Below are positions 1-6,897 of a stretch of 43,015 nucleotides of DNA, piece after piece. The notes beneath the pieces are model-generated. The model made no database searches. It was not told the DNA's origin and saw only the letters and a program-made list of their open reading frames with translations. The stretch comes from Bacteroides sp. (GTDB taxonomy: Bacteria; Bacteroidota; Bacteroidia; Bacteroidales; Muribaculaceae), in contig JAAVDX010000015.1 in assembly GCA_014801585.1 (NCBI GenBank), positions 1 to 43,015 of the forward strand, read 5' to 3'. The position numbers and the translations under genes are program-made. The stretch's first letter is position 1; the number at the start of each line of letters is the position of its first letter.

Positions 1-78
1 TCACAATAATCGATCTTAATTTAAAGTGTTGTTTTTACGCATGTGAGAGAACTATATTATATACATTCATAGTTTGCA

Positions 79-102
79 GGGTGTCGGCGTGAGCCGACAC
101 CC
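79..102. terminator. Perfect 10-bp hairpin with GTGA loop
   Basis: Arms 79-88 and 93-102 are exact reverse complements (GGGTGTCGGC and its complement) around a GTGA tetraloop. It is followed at 113-134 by a second stem, CATACCC/GGGTATG, and then a T-rich stretch from about 144. It may end a plus-strand transcript entering from the left edge, or be a REP-like element. The absence of an immediate T-run makes the terminator reading uncertain. Confidence 0.45.
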
Positions 103-179
103 GTTGTCGTATCATACCCGGCCTTTAGGGTATGTTATCTGTGGTTTTTGGATTTTATTTGATGGGGGGGAACGCGGAT

Positions 180-207
180 CCGGCTTGGGGCTTCGCCCCG
201 TGGCCGG
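180..207. repeat. Compound GC-rich hairpin
   Basis: An inner stem GGGGC/GCCCC (187-191 with 195-199) closes a TTC loop, and an outer stem CCGGC/GCCGG (180-184 with 203-207) is separated by 2-3 unpaired bases. It sits between the terminator-like hairpins and the tandem repeat unit at 235. Its function is unknown. Confidence 0.4.
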
Positions 208-234
208 AGGTGCGGATTGGTGCGGATTTTTTGG

Positions 235-345
235 GGCCGCGCCTGTTAGGCGCTTCACTGAACTATGCTTTTGGGGGGCGTCAGTGGGGGAGGGATTTTT
301 GGCCGCGCCTGTTAGGCGCTTCACTGAACTATGCTTTTGGGGGCG
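235..345. repeat. Two tandem copies of a 35-bp hairpin repeat
   Basis: An identical 35-bp core occurs at 238-272 and 304-338, 66 bp apart, with the flanks also duplicated (GGCCG before, a run of G then CGTCAG after). The core begins with the palindrome GCGCCTGTTAGGCGC (6-bp arms, GTT loop), followed by TTCACTGAACTATGCTTTT. The second copy ends at the folC stop codon. A third copy of the core is at 24933-24967, directly after the bioGC stop codon. This is the pattern of a dispersed intergenic REP-like element. No transposase is visible nearby. Confidence 0.75.
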
Positions 346-1665
346 TCAGCGGGGGAGGGAGGCGAGGAGGTCGGCTACTATGAAGGTGGAACCGCCGATG
401 AAGAGGATGTCTTTTTGGGGGTCGATTGTTTGGAGGGCTTCTTTGTAGGCTTTGGATACTCCTTTGGGGATCAGCCGGCAGTTTAGGCCTTCGTTTTCTA
501 ATAGGGGGAGGAGGTCAGCGGCCGGCATGGCGCGGGGGACGGAGGCTTGGGTGACGTAGTATTCGGCTTGGCGGGGCAGGAGGTCGACGATATGGGCTAC
601 GTCTTTGTCGCTGACGAATCCGATCACTATTCTTAATTTTGCGTCGGGATATTTGGCTCTTCGCCGGGCGAGGAGGGACTCTAACTGTGGCATCGTGTAG
701 GATAGACCGGCTCGGTTGTGGCCCGTGTCGCAGATTGTGAGCGGGGCGTCGGAAAGTTTCATCCATCTTCCGGCAAGACCGGTGTTGCTGACTACTCGCT
801 CCAGTCCGTCGTGAAGGGCACGCTCGGAAATTTCGACACCTTCCCGACGCAGGGTTTCGACAACGTGAAGGACAGTGTTGAGATTCTCTTTCTGATAGTC
901 GCCCGTTAGGGGATAATTGAAGTCGGAGGTGTTTGCAGCCTTGCAGCTGAATGTGAAATCTTCTGTGCGTTCGGCTGATTCGAGAAGAGGGGTATCTTCT
1001 GCGAAAATGTAGGGGGCACCTACTTCTTCCGCTTTCTTTCTAAATACTTCTCTTACATCATCTACGGCATGGCCGAAGACTACCGGGATGCCGGGTTTAA
1101 TGATACCGGCCTTTTCACCGGCTATCTTTGGGAGGGTATCACCGAGAAACTGGGTATGATCGAAAGAGATGTTAGTGATAGCGCAGGCTATTGGGGTGAT
1201 GATATTGGTAGAGTCGAGACGGCCGCCCATTCCCACTTCGATTACGGCATAATCTACCTGCTCCTTAGCGAACCAATCGAACGCCATCATCATAGTCAAT
1301 TCGAAGAAAGAGGGGTGACCATCATAACCCGATGCTTTCCAGCGCTCTACGAAATCAATGACATCCTGCTCGGGAATCATGCGGCCGTTGATACGCATCC
1401 GTTCGCGGAAGTCAGCGAGATGGGGAGAAGTGTATAGACCCACCTTATAGCCCTGCTCCTGCAGGATTGAGGCGATGGAATGGGATGTAGAGCCCTTGCC
1501 GTTGGTGCCGGCAATGTGGATTGATTTGAATCGGAGATGGGGATTGCCGAACCGGTCGTCGAGACGGAGAGAGGTTTCGAGACCGGGTTTGTATGCGGCT
1601 GCCCCGATGCGAGAGAACATCGGGAGTTGAGAGAAGAGAAAATCGAGAGAATCTTTGTAAGTCAT
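346..1665 (-). CDS. folC: Bifunctional folylpolyglutamate synthase/dihydrofolate synthase
   Basis: A 439-residue Mur-ligase-like enzyme of the cytosol. The family adds glutamate to dihydropteroate or to folates in an ATP-dependent ligation, retaining folates in the cell. The ATP-binding signature HIAGTNGKGSTSHSIA lies near residues 50-65, followed by YTSPHL and the FERMRI-like segment. IEVGMGGRLDSTN (about 141-153) and FDHTQFLGDT are further family motifs, and CDTGHNRAG marks the C-terminal ligase domain. Length is normal. It starts 7 bp after the stop of the second ChrA-type gene, so it is likely the last gene of the cyd transcript. GlyA, which uses the folate cofactor, is encoded elsewhere in the window. 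The stop codon abuts the hairpin repeat at 304-338. Confidence 0.93.
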   Translation of the reverse strand: MTYKDSLDFLFSQLPMFSRIGAAAYKPGLETSLRLDDRFGNPHLRFKSIHIAGTNGKGSTSHSIASILQEQGYKVGLYTSPHLADFRERMRINGRMIPEQDVIDFVERWKASGYDGHPSFFELTMMMAFDWFAKEQVDYAVIEVGMGGRLDSTNIITPIACAITNISFDHTQFLGDTLPKIAGEKAGIIKPGIPVVFGHAVDDVREVFRKKAEEVGAPYIFAEDTPLLESAERTEDFTFSCKAANTSDFNYPLTGDYQKENLNTVLHVVETLRREGVEISERALHDGLERVVSNTGLAGRWMKLSDAPLTICDTGHNRAGLSYTMPQLESLLARRRAKYPDAKLRIVIGFVSDKDVAHIVDLLPRQAEYYVTQASVPRAMPAADLLPLLENEGLNCRLIPKGVSKAYKEALQTIDPQKDILFIGGSTFIVADLLASLPR

Positions 1666-1671
1666 AAATCG

Positions 1672-2280
1672 TTAAAGACCATAGATTAAGAAACCGGTCA
1701 GACCGGCGAGGCAGATTACGAGTATCGGATGGAGAGAGATTCTCTTACCGCGGAACGGGAATTTGAAATAGACCAGGCAGAAAGCAACCGCACAGATGGC
1801 TATATTACTCCATAATTGCCAATTGATTCCGTTGGGATTGAAATTTGCATTATTCATCAGAAGGATAGCGGCAGAGGCAATGAGTCCGACTACAACGGGA
1901 CGCAAGCCGGCGAAAATGCCCTTGATCGCACCGCTCTCCTGATGGCGACGGATGAAATGCGAACTATAGATAACGAGGAAAAAAGAGGGGAGGACGACGG
2001 CCAAAGTGGCGAGAACGGAACCTAAGATGCCCCAGAGAGGGGAATGGAGGGAGGGATTGACATGGGCGGGAGCAACATAGCCGATATATGTGGCCGAATT
2101 GATTCCGATGGGACCCGGAGTCATCTGTGAGATGGCGACGATATCGGTGAACATGGTCTCAGTGATCCAACCGGGATCGACAACGGAATGTTCAACGAGC
2201 GAGAGCATGGCATAGCCACCTCCGAACCCGAAGATGCCTATTTTGAGATAGGCCCATATAAGTTTGAGATAAATATTCAT
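1672..2280 (-). CDS. Chromate transporter-type membrane protein, second half-size ChrA
   Basis: A 202-residue integral membrane protein of the CHR (chromate ion transporter) family, short-chain type. The N-terminal signature KIGIFGFGGGYAMLSLVE is near residues 12-29, followed by AISQMTPGPIGINSATYIGY and several hydrophobic helices. Short CHR proteins usually occur as adjacent pairs that act together, and here the partner ends in a TAATG overlap with this start (the A at 2280 is shared), implying translational coupling. CHR proteins are named for chromate efflux, but the natural substrate in gut Bacteroidales is not established. The gene sits between its partner and folC in the cyd operon. Confidence 0.88.
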   Translation of the reverse strand: MNIYLKLIWAYLKIGIFGFGGGYAMLSLVEHSVVDPGWITETMFTDIVAISQMTPGPIGINSATYIGYVAPAHVNPSLHSPLWGILGSVLATLAVVLPSFFLVIYSSHFIRRHQESGAIKGIFAGLRPVVVGLIASAAILLMNNANFNPNGINWQLWSNIAICAVAFCLVYFKFPFRGKRISLHPILVICLAGLTGFLIYGL

Positions 2281-2960
2281 TATTTATTCTGCGAATTTTT
2301 CAGAGCGCGGACGCTGAACTTCCAGAAAGCCCAACCGCCAAAACCGCCGAGGATGATAAACAAGATAGGATTAGAGCCGAAACCGAGATTTATTCCGAAA
2401 AGCTGAGATGAAGATATCATCAGGGCAACGACAAGCGGAATCCAGATTGTCTTCAATCCTAATTTAGCGGATTTGGCAGAGGTGATGACAGGGGCGATGA
2501 TGAGCGCTACTACGGCAGGGCGAATCCCCATGAATATAGAAGCCAAGACATGATTATTCTTAATCATATCAGGGGTGAGGAAAATCGCAATGCACAGGAT
2601 GATGAGAAAAGAGGGGAGGATACATCCGAGAGTAGCCACGGCCGAGCCCTTCATGCCGTGGAGCTTGTCGCCGACGGCAGTAGCGATATTTACAGCCAGA
2701 ATACCCGGTAGCGACTGAGCCACGGCGAGAAGATCGAGGAAATCATTGCGCTCAATCCAATGAAACTTATCGACAATCTCCCTTTCAATGATAGAGATCA
2801 TGGCCCAGCCACCGCCGAAAGTGAAAAGGCCGATTTTAAAAAAGGAGATGAAAAGTTGCACGACCTCCCCGCGGGAAGTCGTGCGACTATCAGATTGCTT
2901 TCCCGAATCAATGGGATTCGGGACGTGAGATTTTGTGGGCATCGATTTTTTTCCAGACAT
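2280..2960 (-). CDS. Chromate transporter-type membrane protein, first half-size ChrA
   Basis: A 226-residue CHR-family half transporter. The motif KIGLFTFGGGWAMISIIERE (about residues 42-61) and the following LAVAQSLPGILAVNIATAVGD segment mirror the downstream partner, and four to six hydrophobic helices follow. The polar first 30 residues are not part of the domain. Both in-frame ATG codons (2960 and 2942) lie inside the 3' end of cydB, giving an overlap of 53 or 35 bp. No downstream start precedes the domain, so the overlap looks real and the genes are probably coupled. The pair with the next gene suggests a heterodimeric transporter; its substrate is unproven. Confidence 0.87.
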   Translation of the reverse strand: MSGKKSMPTKSHVPNPIDSGKQSDSRTTSRGEVVQLFISFFKIGLFTFGGGWAMISIIEREIVDKFHWIERNDFLDLLAVAQSLPGILAVNIATAVGDKLHGMKGSAVATLGCILPSFLIILCIAIFLTPDMIKNNHVLASIFMGIRPAVVALIIAPVITSAKSAKLGLKTIWIPLVVALMISSSQLFGINLGFGSNPILFIILGGFGGWAFWKFSVRALKNSQNK

Positions 2961-4041
2961 ACCAGATATATGCTACGACAAACGGCACGAGAATCGAGAC
3001 GTAGGCCATAGTCTGCAATGTAAATTTAGAAGAAGAAGCATTATAGATGGTAAGAGAAGAGGAAGGGTCAGTGACAGAAGGGAGGAACGGGGTATTGCAG
3101 AACCCGGCCATCCAGAAGAGAGCGACCACGGTGAAGAACGTGCCGATACCTGCAAACCAGATACCCTGCGTATAATGCTTAGCGAAGAGAGTGCGGAGGA
3201 TGCCGAGGAGGACATTGGCCACACCTAAAAGGAAGAGAATAAGAATCGAAGGACTACCGATAAGATTATGCCAATACTTGAAAGGGGTCAGTTGGACGGT
3301 AGTAGAGACGGAATTGGAAGAGAGGACAGTGTAGCCATCGGACGTAAGGAGGACAGCCATGAAAGCGAGGAAGAAAACGAGGAAGAACCCGGTGGAGAAC
3401 CAAAGCTGACGCACCATCCACTTATAGAACTTCTCGCCGGCATCAACAGAATTGATCAGATAGAGAGCGGCCAGACAGCGAGCGAGGAAAAATACGGCAC
3501 ATCCGAGGAGAAGATTCTTCCAGCAGAAGATAGCCTCGAAGCCATGGGTCGGGGCCCAGATGGAAACGACAGGTCGGGCATGGTCGAGCATGGCAGCGCG
3601 GTCGACGGTGAACTCCCCTCCGAAGAAGAACATAGCGACAGCGACTCCGAGGAGGACGCAACCGACAAGACCATTAAACAGGAGGAAAATATCATAGACG
3701 CGACGGCCGTAGAGATTACCCTTCTTATTGCGATATTCATAGCTGACAGCCTGCACGACGAAGCTCAGCAGAATCAGCATCCAGAGCCAATAGGCCCCGC
3801 CGAAGCTCGTAGAATAGAAGAGCGGGAAAGCGGCAAAAGCGGCTCCGCCGAAAGTGACGAGAGTAGTGAAAGTGAGTTCCCACTTTCTGCCGATAGAATT
3901 GACAATCATCTGAGTCCAATCGGCCTCAGGAGCATTGAGCAGCATAGACTGCCCACCCTGCACAAAGAGCAGGAAGACGAGGATGCCTCCTAAAACGGAG
4001 ACGATCACCCACCAATAATTCTGTAATATTTCAAGTGACAT
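2908..4041 (-). CDS. cydB: Cytochrome bd quinol oxidase subunit II
   Basis: A 377-residue polytopic inner-membrane protein, partner of CydA in the bd-type terminal oxidase, which oxidises quinol and reduces O2 to water with very high affinity. The N-terminal helix (NYWWVIVSVLGGILVFLLFV) and following FVQGGQ segment are typical of CydB, and roughly nine hydrophobic segments follow, including TLVTFGGAAFAAFPLFYS. In Bacteroides this oxidase supports growth at nanomolar O2. It lies 126 bp downstream of cydA across a strong hairpin and a heptamer repeat, and overlaps the first ChrA-type gene at its 3' end. Confidence 0.93.
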   Translation of the reverse strand: MSLEILQNYWWVIVSVLGGILVFLLFVQGGQSMLLNAPEADWTQMIVNSIGRKWELTFTTLVTFGGAAFAAFPLFYSTSFGGAYWLWMLILLSFVVQAVSYEYRNKKGNLYGRRVYDIFLLFNGLVGCVLLGVAVAMFFFGGEFTVDRAAMLDHARPVVSIWAPTHGFEAIFCWKNLLLGCAVFFLARCLAALYLINSVDAGEKFYKWMVRQLWFSTGFFLVFFLAFMAVLLTSDGYTVLSSNSVSTTVQLTPFKYWHNLIGSPSILILFLLGVANVLLGILRTLFAKHYTQGIWFAGIGTFFTVVALFWMAGFCNTPFLPSVTDPSSSLTIYNASSSKFTLQTMAYVSILVPFVVAYIWYVWKKIDAHKISRPESH

Positions 4042-4050
4042 AACGTAAAT

Positions 4051-4086
4051 AATAGGCGCTTAGCGCCAAGGCGCCAAGCGCCTATT
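4051..4086. repeat. 36-nt near-perfect palindrome between cydA and cydB
   Basis: Outer arms AATAGGCGCTT and AAGCGCCTATT (4051-4061 and 4076-4086) are exact complements. They enclose a second stem GCGCC/GGCGC with one A-C mismatch between the two, and a very short loop. It lies 10 bp upstream of the cydB start on the transcribed minus strand, so the mRNA would carry a long hairpin right before cydB. It shares the string TAGGCGCTT with the 35-bp repeat elsewhere. There is no U-tract on the minus strand, so it is more likely a processing or stability element, or a REP-like insertion, than a terminator. Confidence 0.65.
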
Positions 4087-4119
4087 AATAAGTAATAAGT
4101 AGTAAGTAATAAGTAATAG
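4087..4119. repeat. Heptamer tandem repeat (AATAAGT)
   Basis: Four consecutive 7-bp units run from 4087 to 4114 (AATAAGT, AATAAGT, AGTAAGT, AATAAGT), followed by a partial fifth unit. They directly abut the 36-nt palindrome, in the cydA-cydB gap. The array could vary in copy number by slippage and so change the distance between cydA and cydB. Confidence 0.7.
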
Positions 4120-4167
4120 AATTGCTGCGGGGGGAAAACCTTTGAAGCTTGTATTCTTTAACTTGGC

Positions 4168-5736
4168 TTATTTATTGTTGGGATTATCGATATCTTTCTT
4201 CACGGCACCGGTGACCCATTTTACCATGATGCTGACCTCGGCGCAGAGGAGGATGGTGAAGACTGCGGCGAAGATCCAGAAGGTGGTGACTACGGAAGAT
4301 GCCGGGATGTCGGAGATGGCGGCGCCAACGGGGAGGAGATCCTGAACAGTCCAGGGTTGACGGCCCACCTCGGCTACAATCCAGCCGGCTTCGGAGCAGA
4401 TCCACATCAGGGGGACGGAAATCATGGCAATCCACTGAAGCCACTTCTTATCTTCGAGCCATGCGGGCGCCTTATAGGCGAGGAAGAGAACGACGACGTA
4501 GAAAAGGAGGAAGTAGCTACCGAGAATGACCATCACGTGGAAGGCATAGAAGGTCATGGCAACCGGGGGGATGGCGTCGGCCGGAGAGTTGAAATAACCA
4601 TAGCCGAAGAACTGATAATTATCTTCCAAAACTTTCTGAGCAGAGACTGCCAAAGCTTCATTGCCATCGCGGAGGGCGATGCCATAGTCGCGAATCGCGT
4701 CCTGAGCGAGACGGCCGCGGAGGATGCGTTCGGAATAGGGAACGGTATTGACCGTGTCGCCATCGACCACGTCGACGCCGTCGATAATATCCTTAATGCC
4801 CGGGACGAACGCATTGACATCATGGCGAGCGAGGAGCGAGAGACCATAGGGGAGAGAAATATCGAAGAGATAGGGGTCTTCATCGTTGTCCCATTTCTTA
4901 TCGGGATTGATGATGCCGAGGCCGACGATGCTCTGACCTTCGGAACCTTCATAGAGGCCCTCCATGGCAGCGAGTTTCATGGGTTGAGTCTTAGTCACCT
5001 CGATTGCAGAGCCGTCGCCTGTGAACATGCAAAGGAGCAAGCCGGCAAGACCGATCCAGCCACCGACCTTAATCGAACGGAGAGCGAATTCCCGATTACT
5101 CTTGCGGAAGAGGAAAAAGCAAGAGACACCGATTACAAAAACACCCGAAAGAGCCCATCCGCTGAGAACGGCGTGGAAAAACTTATTGATAGCGACGCCG
5201 GAGAAGAGAGCCCAGAAATCATCCATCACATTGCGCATCTGAGCCGGATCGAACTCCATGCCTACGGGATACTGCATCCAAGAATTGGCGACGAGAATCC
5301 AGAGAGCCGAGATAGAGGCCCCGATGGCAGTGAGCCAAGTGGAAGCCAGATGGAACTTCGGGCTGACCTTACCCCATCCGAAGAACATCACTGCGCCGAA
5401 AGTAGCCTCCATGAAGAAAGCGAGGATACCCTCTATAGCGAGCGGGGCACCGAAAATGTCGCCAACGAACCAAGAATAATTGCTCCAGTTGGTGCCGAAT
5501 TCAAACTCAAGAATAATGCCGGTGGCCACTCCGATAGCAAAATTGATTGCAAGGAGGGTCATCCAGAACTTAGTGGTCTGCAGCCATCGCTTATCGTCGG
5601 TCTTCAGATAGATAGACTCCATCACGGCCACGATGACCGAAAGACCGAGAGTGAGCGGGACGAAGAGCCAGTGGTAGATAGCCGTCATGGCAAACTGCCA
5701 GCGCGACCAATCGACAACGGATACGATATCGTTCAT
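4168..5736 (-). CDS. cydA: Cytochrome bd quinol oxidase subunit I
   Basis: A 522-residue inner-membrane subunit carrying hemes b558, b595 and d and the quinol site. The start at 5736 (MNDIVSVVDWSRWQFAMT) fits the family; an in-frame ATG at 5793 would add 19 unmatched residues. Visible hallmarks are the N-terminal SRWQFAMTAIYHWLFVPLT with its heme-ligand histidine, the quinol-site segment KTQPMKLAAMEGLY in the Q-loop, and GWIVAEVGRQPW near the C-terminal helices. A loop of about 100 residues follows the KTQP segment, larger than in the short-Q-loop class. The gene is preceded by the DUF4492 gene and followed by cydB. Oxygen or redox control is likely, but no operator is identifiable. Confidence 0.95.
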   Translation of the reverse strand: MNDIVSVVDWSRWQFAMTAIYHWLFVPLTLGLSVIVAVMESIYLKTDDKRWLQTTKFWMTLLAINFAIGVATGIILEFEFGTNWSNYSWFVGDIFGAPLAIEGILAFFMEATFGAVMFFGWGKVSPKFHLASTWLTAIGASISALWILVANSWMQYPVGMEFDPAQMRNVMDDFWALFSGVAINKFFHAVLSGWALSGVFVIGVSCFFLFRKSNREFALRSIKVGGWIGLAGLLLCMFTGDGSAIEVTKTQPMKLAAMEGLYEGSEGQSIVGLGIINPDKKWDNDEDPYLFDISLPYGLSLLARHDVNAFVPGIKDIIDGVDVVDGDTVNTVPYSERILRGRLAQDAIRDYGIALRDGNEALAVSAQKVLEDNYQFFGYGYFNSPADAIPPVAMTFYAFHVMVILGSYFLLFYVVVLFLAYKAPAWLEDKKWLQWIAMISVPLMWICSEAGWIVAEVGRQPWTVQDLLPVGAAISDIPASSVVTTFWIFAAVFTILLCAEVSIMVKWVTGAVKKDIDNPNNK

Positions 5737-5806
5737 AGTTGGGAAAATAAATTTTAGGTTGATTGTAAATGCAAAATAATAAAGGACCGGCAACCGAGAT
5801 TCAGAA

Positions 5807-6019
5807 TCAAGGGTTGTGGCCGGTAAGATTATATCTTACGGCTTCTGCGCGATCGGCATCGGAGGAAAAATCGCGCTGAAGGATATTGGGGAAGAAAAAA
5901 AGTTTGATTACGAAGAAGAGAATGAAGAGTTTGATGAGAATCAGAGCCCAAAGGGTGCGTCCGATAGTCATCTGTCGGAATCCGTCGCGATACATGTAAT
6001 AGATATCTTTCAGTTTCAT
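5807..6019 (-). CDS. DUF4492 small membrane protein, cytochrome bd-associated
   Basis: A 70-residue protein with one strong hydrophobic segment (TLWALILIKLFILFFVIKLF, about 23-42) between a basic N-terminus (MKLKDIYYMYRDGFRQM) and a polar tail. The N-terminal motif YRDGFRxMTIGRTLW is what I recall of DUF4492, a Bacteroidetes and Epsilonproteobacteria family encoded next to cydA. It is the first gene of the cyd operon and lies 70 bp before the cydA start. By analogy with other tiny bd-associated subunits it may be an accessory subunit or assembly factor, but that is inference. Its promoter is the -7 box at 6082-6089. Confidence 0.85.
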   Translation of the reverse strand: MKLKDIYYMYRDGFRQMTIGRTLWALILIKLFILFFVIKLFFFPNILQRDFSSDADRAEAVRYNLTGHNP

Positions 6020-6081
6020 CGTAATCGGGATTAACTTAAAAAAATACGTAAGGAAGTAATCTTAAAAGATACTTTTAAATG

Positions 6082-6089
6082 CAAATATA
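6082..6089 (-). promoter_or_regulatory. Putative -7 box of the cyd operon
   Basis: The minus strand reads TATATTTG here, matching the Bacteroidetes -7 consensus TAnnTTTG. It would start transcription about 55 nt before the DUF4492 start. A good -33 TTTG is not visible at the expected distance; the upstream DNA is A/T-rich, which may compensate. Divergent from the promoter at 6236-6266, with about 150 bp of A-rich DNA between. Confidence 0.5.
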
Positions 6090-6235
6090 AAAAAATTGAA
6101 TGACATTTTCAGAAAATAGAGCAAAAAAAGTTGAAAGCACGATGAGATAGAGATAGAGAGGGGGAAGAGGCGAGAGGCGAAAAAGAGAAAAAAGGTAGTA
6201 ATGTGAAAAAAAATGAGAAGTTGTAGGCAAATAAT

Positions 6236-6266
6236 TTTGAGTTGAAATAAAAAGTTAGTATCTTTG
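6236..6266 (+). promoter_or_regulatory. Bacteroidetes-type promoter for the DUF4494 operon
   Basis: TTTG at 6236-6239 and TATCTTTG at 6259-6266 are separated by exactly 19 bp, a consensus TTTG-N19-TAnnTTTG promoter. The predicted start near 6273 leaves a leader of about 110 nt before the ATG at 6383. The leader contains a perfect 7-bp stem (CCCTTGA at 6301-6307 with TCAAGGG at 6327-6333) and an A-rich motif at 6312-6328. Confidence 0.75.
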
Positions 6267-6382
6267 TCAACAATATCGGACCCTCTCTCCACTGCGGTCG
6301 CCCTTGAAAACGGAAAAAACGAAAAATCAAGGGAGGCTTAAGACTATATAAAAACTACTTATAATATTCAAGAAAAGAAGAT

Positions 6383-6838
6383 ATGGCACTTTGGTTTGAA
6401 TGTAAGGTGCGTTACGACAAGATGCAGGAGAATGGCACGGTGAAGCGTGTCAATGAGCCATACATAGTCGACGCACTTAGTTTTACGGAAGCGGAATCCC
6501 GGATAATAGAAGAGATGAAACCCTATATATCGGGAGATTTCAGTATTTCAGCCGTCAAGAAGACCAAGATAGCCGAGATATTCTTCGATCAGACCGGAGA
6601 CAAATATTATATGGTGAAATACAACATCATCACCCTTGATGAGCGGACGGGAGCAGAGAAGCGATCGGCAGTGTTTGCGCTTGTGCAGGCAGCGGATTTT
6701 GACGATGCGCTTGCCAACTTCAGGGACAGCATGAAAGGGACTATAGCCGACTTCGATATAGCTTCGATAGCAGAGACGCCGGTGATGGATGTATTTCCGC
6801 TTGATTTGGAATCGAAGGCATCACAGAGTCAGGAATAA
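6383..6838 (+). CDS. DUF4494 domain-containing protein
   Basis: A 151-residue soluble protein without signal peptide or membrane segment, recognised as a DUF4494 family member of Bacteroidetes. Typical features are the start MALWFECKVRYDKMQENG, the central VDALSFTEAESRIIEEM segment, and the mixed alpha/beta pattern with KYYMVKYNIITLDE near residues 74-87. The function of the family is unknown. It is first in a plus-strand run, 59 bp ahead of the YggS-type gene, and is probably co-transcribed with it; this association suggests a housekeeping role but no specific one. The C-terminal 20 residues are polar and probably disordered. Confidence 0.85.
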   Translation: MALWFECKVRYDKMQENGTVKRVNEPYIVDALSFTEAESRIIEEMKPYISGDFSISAVKKTKIAEIFFDQTGDKYYMVKYNIITLDERTGAEKRSAVFALVQAADFDDALANFRDSMKGTIADFDIASIAETPVMDVFPLDLESKASQSQE

Positions 6839-6897
6839 ACGCCAAGAAAACTATCCGAATCCGAATAGCTTAAAAACTCTAAAAGAGAAGAATATCG

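Larger units (their letters stand above)
1..345. other. Gene-free block of hairpins and repeats at the window start
   Basis: I find no credible gene here; the short open frames are G-rich and made of repeats. The block holds a perfect 10-bp stem with a GTGA tetraloop (79-102), a 7-bp stem (113-119 with 128-134), a compound hairpin (180-207) and two tandem copies of a hairpin-bearing repeat (235-345). It lies just downstream of folC, so it is probably the 3' flank of that operon and may hold its transcript end. No clear U-tract terminator for the minus strand is visible. Confidence 0.6.

Noticed and set aside
235-345. CRISPR array
   Set aside because: Only two tandem copies, with no unique spacers and no cas genes; the third copy is 24 kb away.
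74-448. 124-codon open frame on the plus strand across the repeat block
   Set aside because: Made of the duplicated hairpin repeat and the mirrored end of folC; repeated peptide RRFTELCFWG arises from the repeat itself.
3268-3993. 241-codon open frame opposite cydB
   Set aside because: Same reason; acidic, low-complexity translation and no start context, fully inside cydB.
4357-5757. 466-codon open frame on the plus strand opposite cydA
   Set aside because: It is antisense to a certain gene, and its composition (many Asp, Glu, His and Arg, no domain) is that of a mirrored high-GC coding frame.
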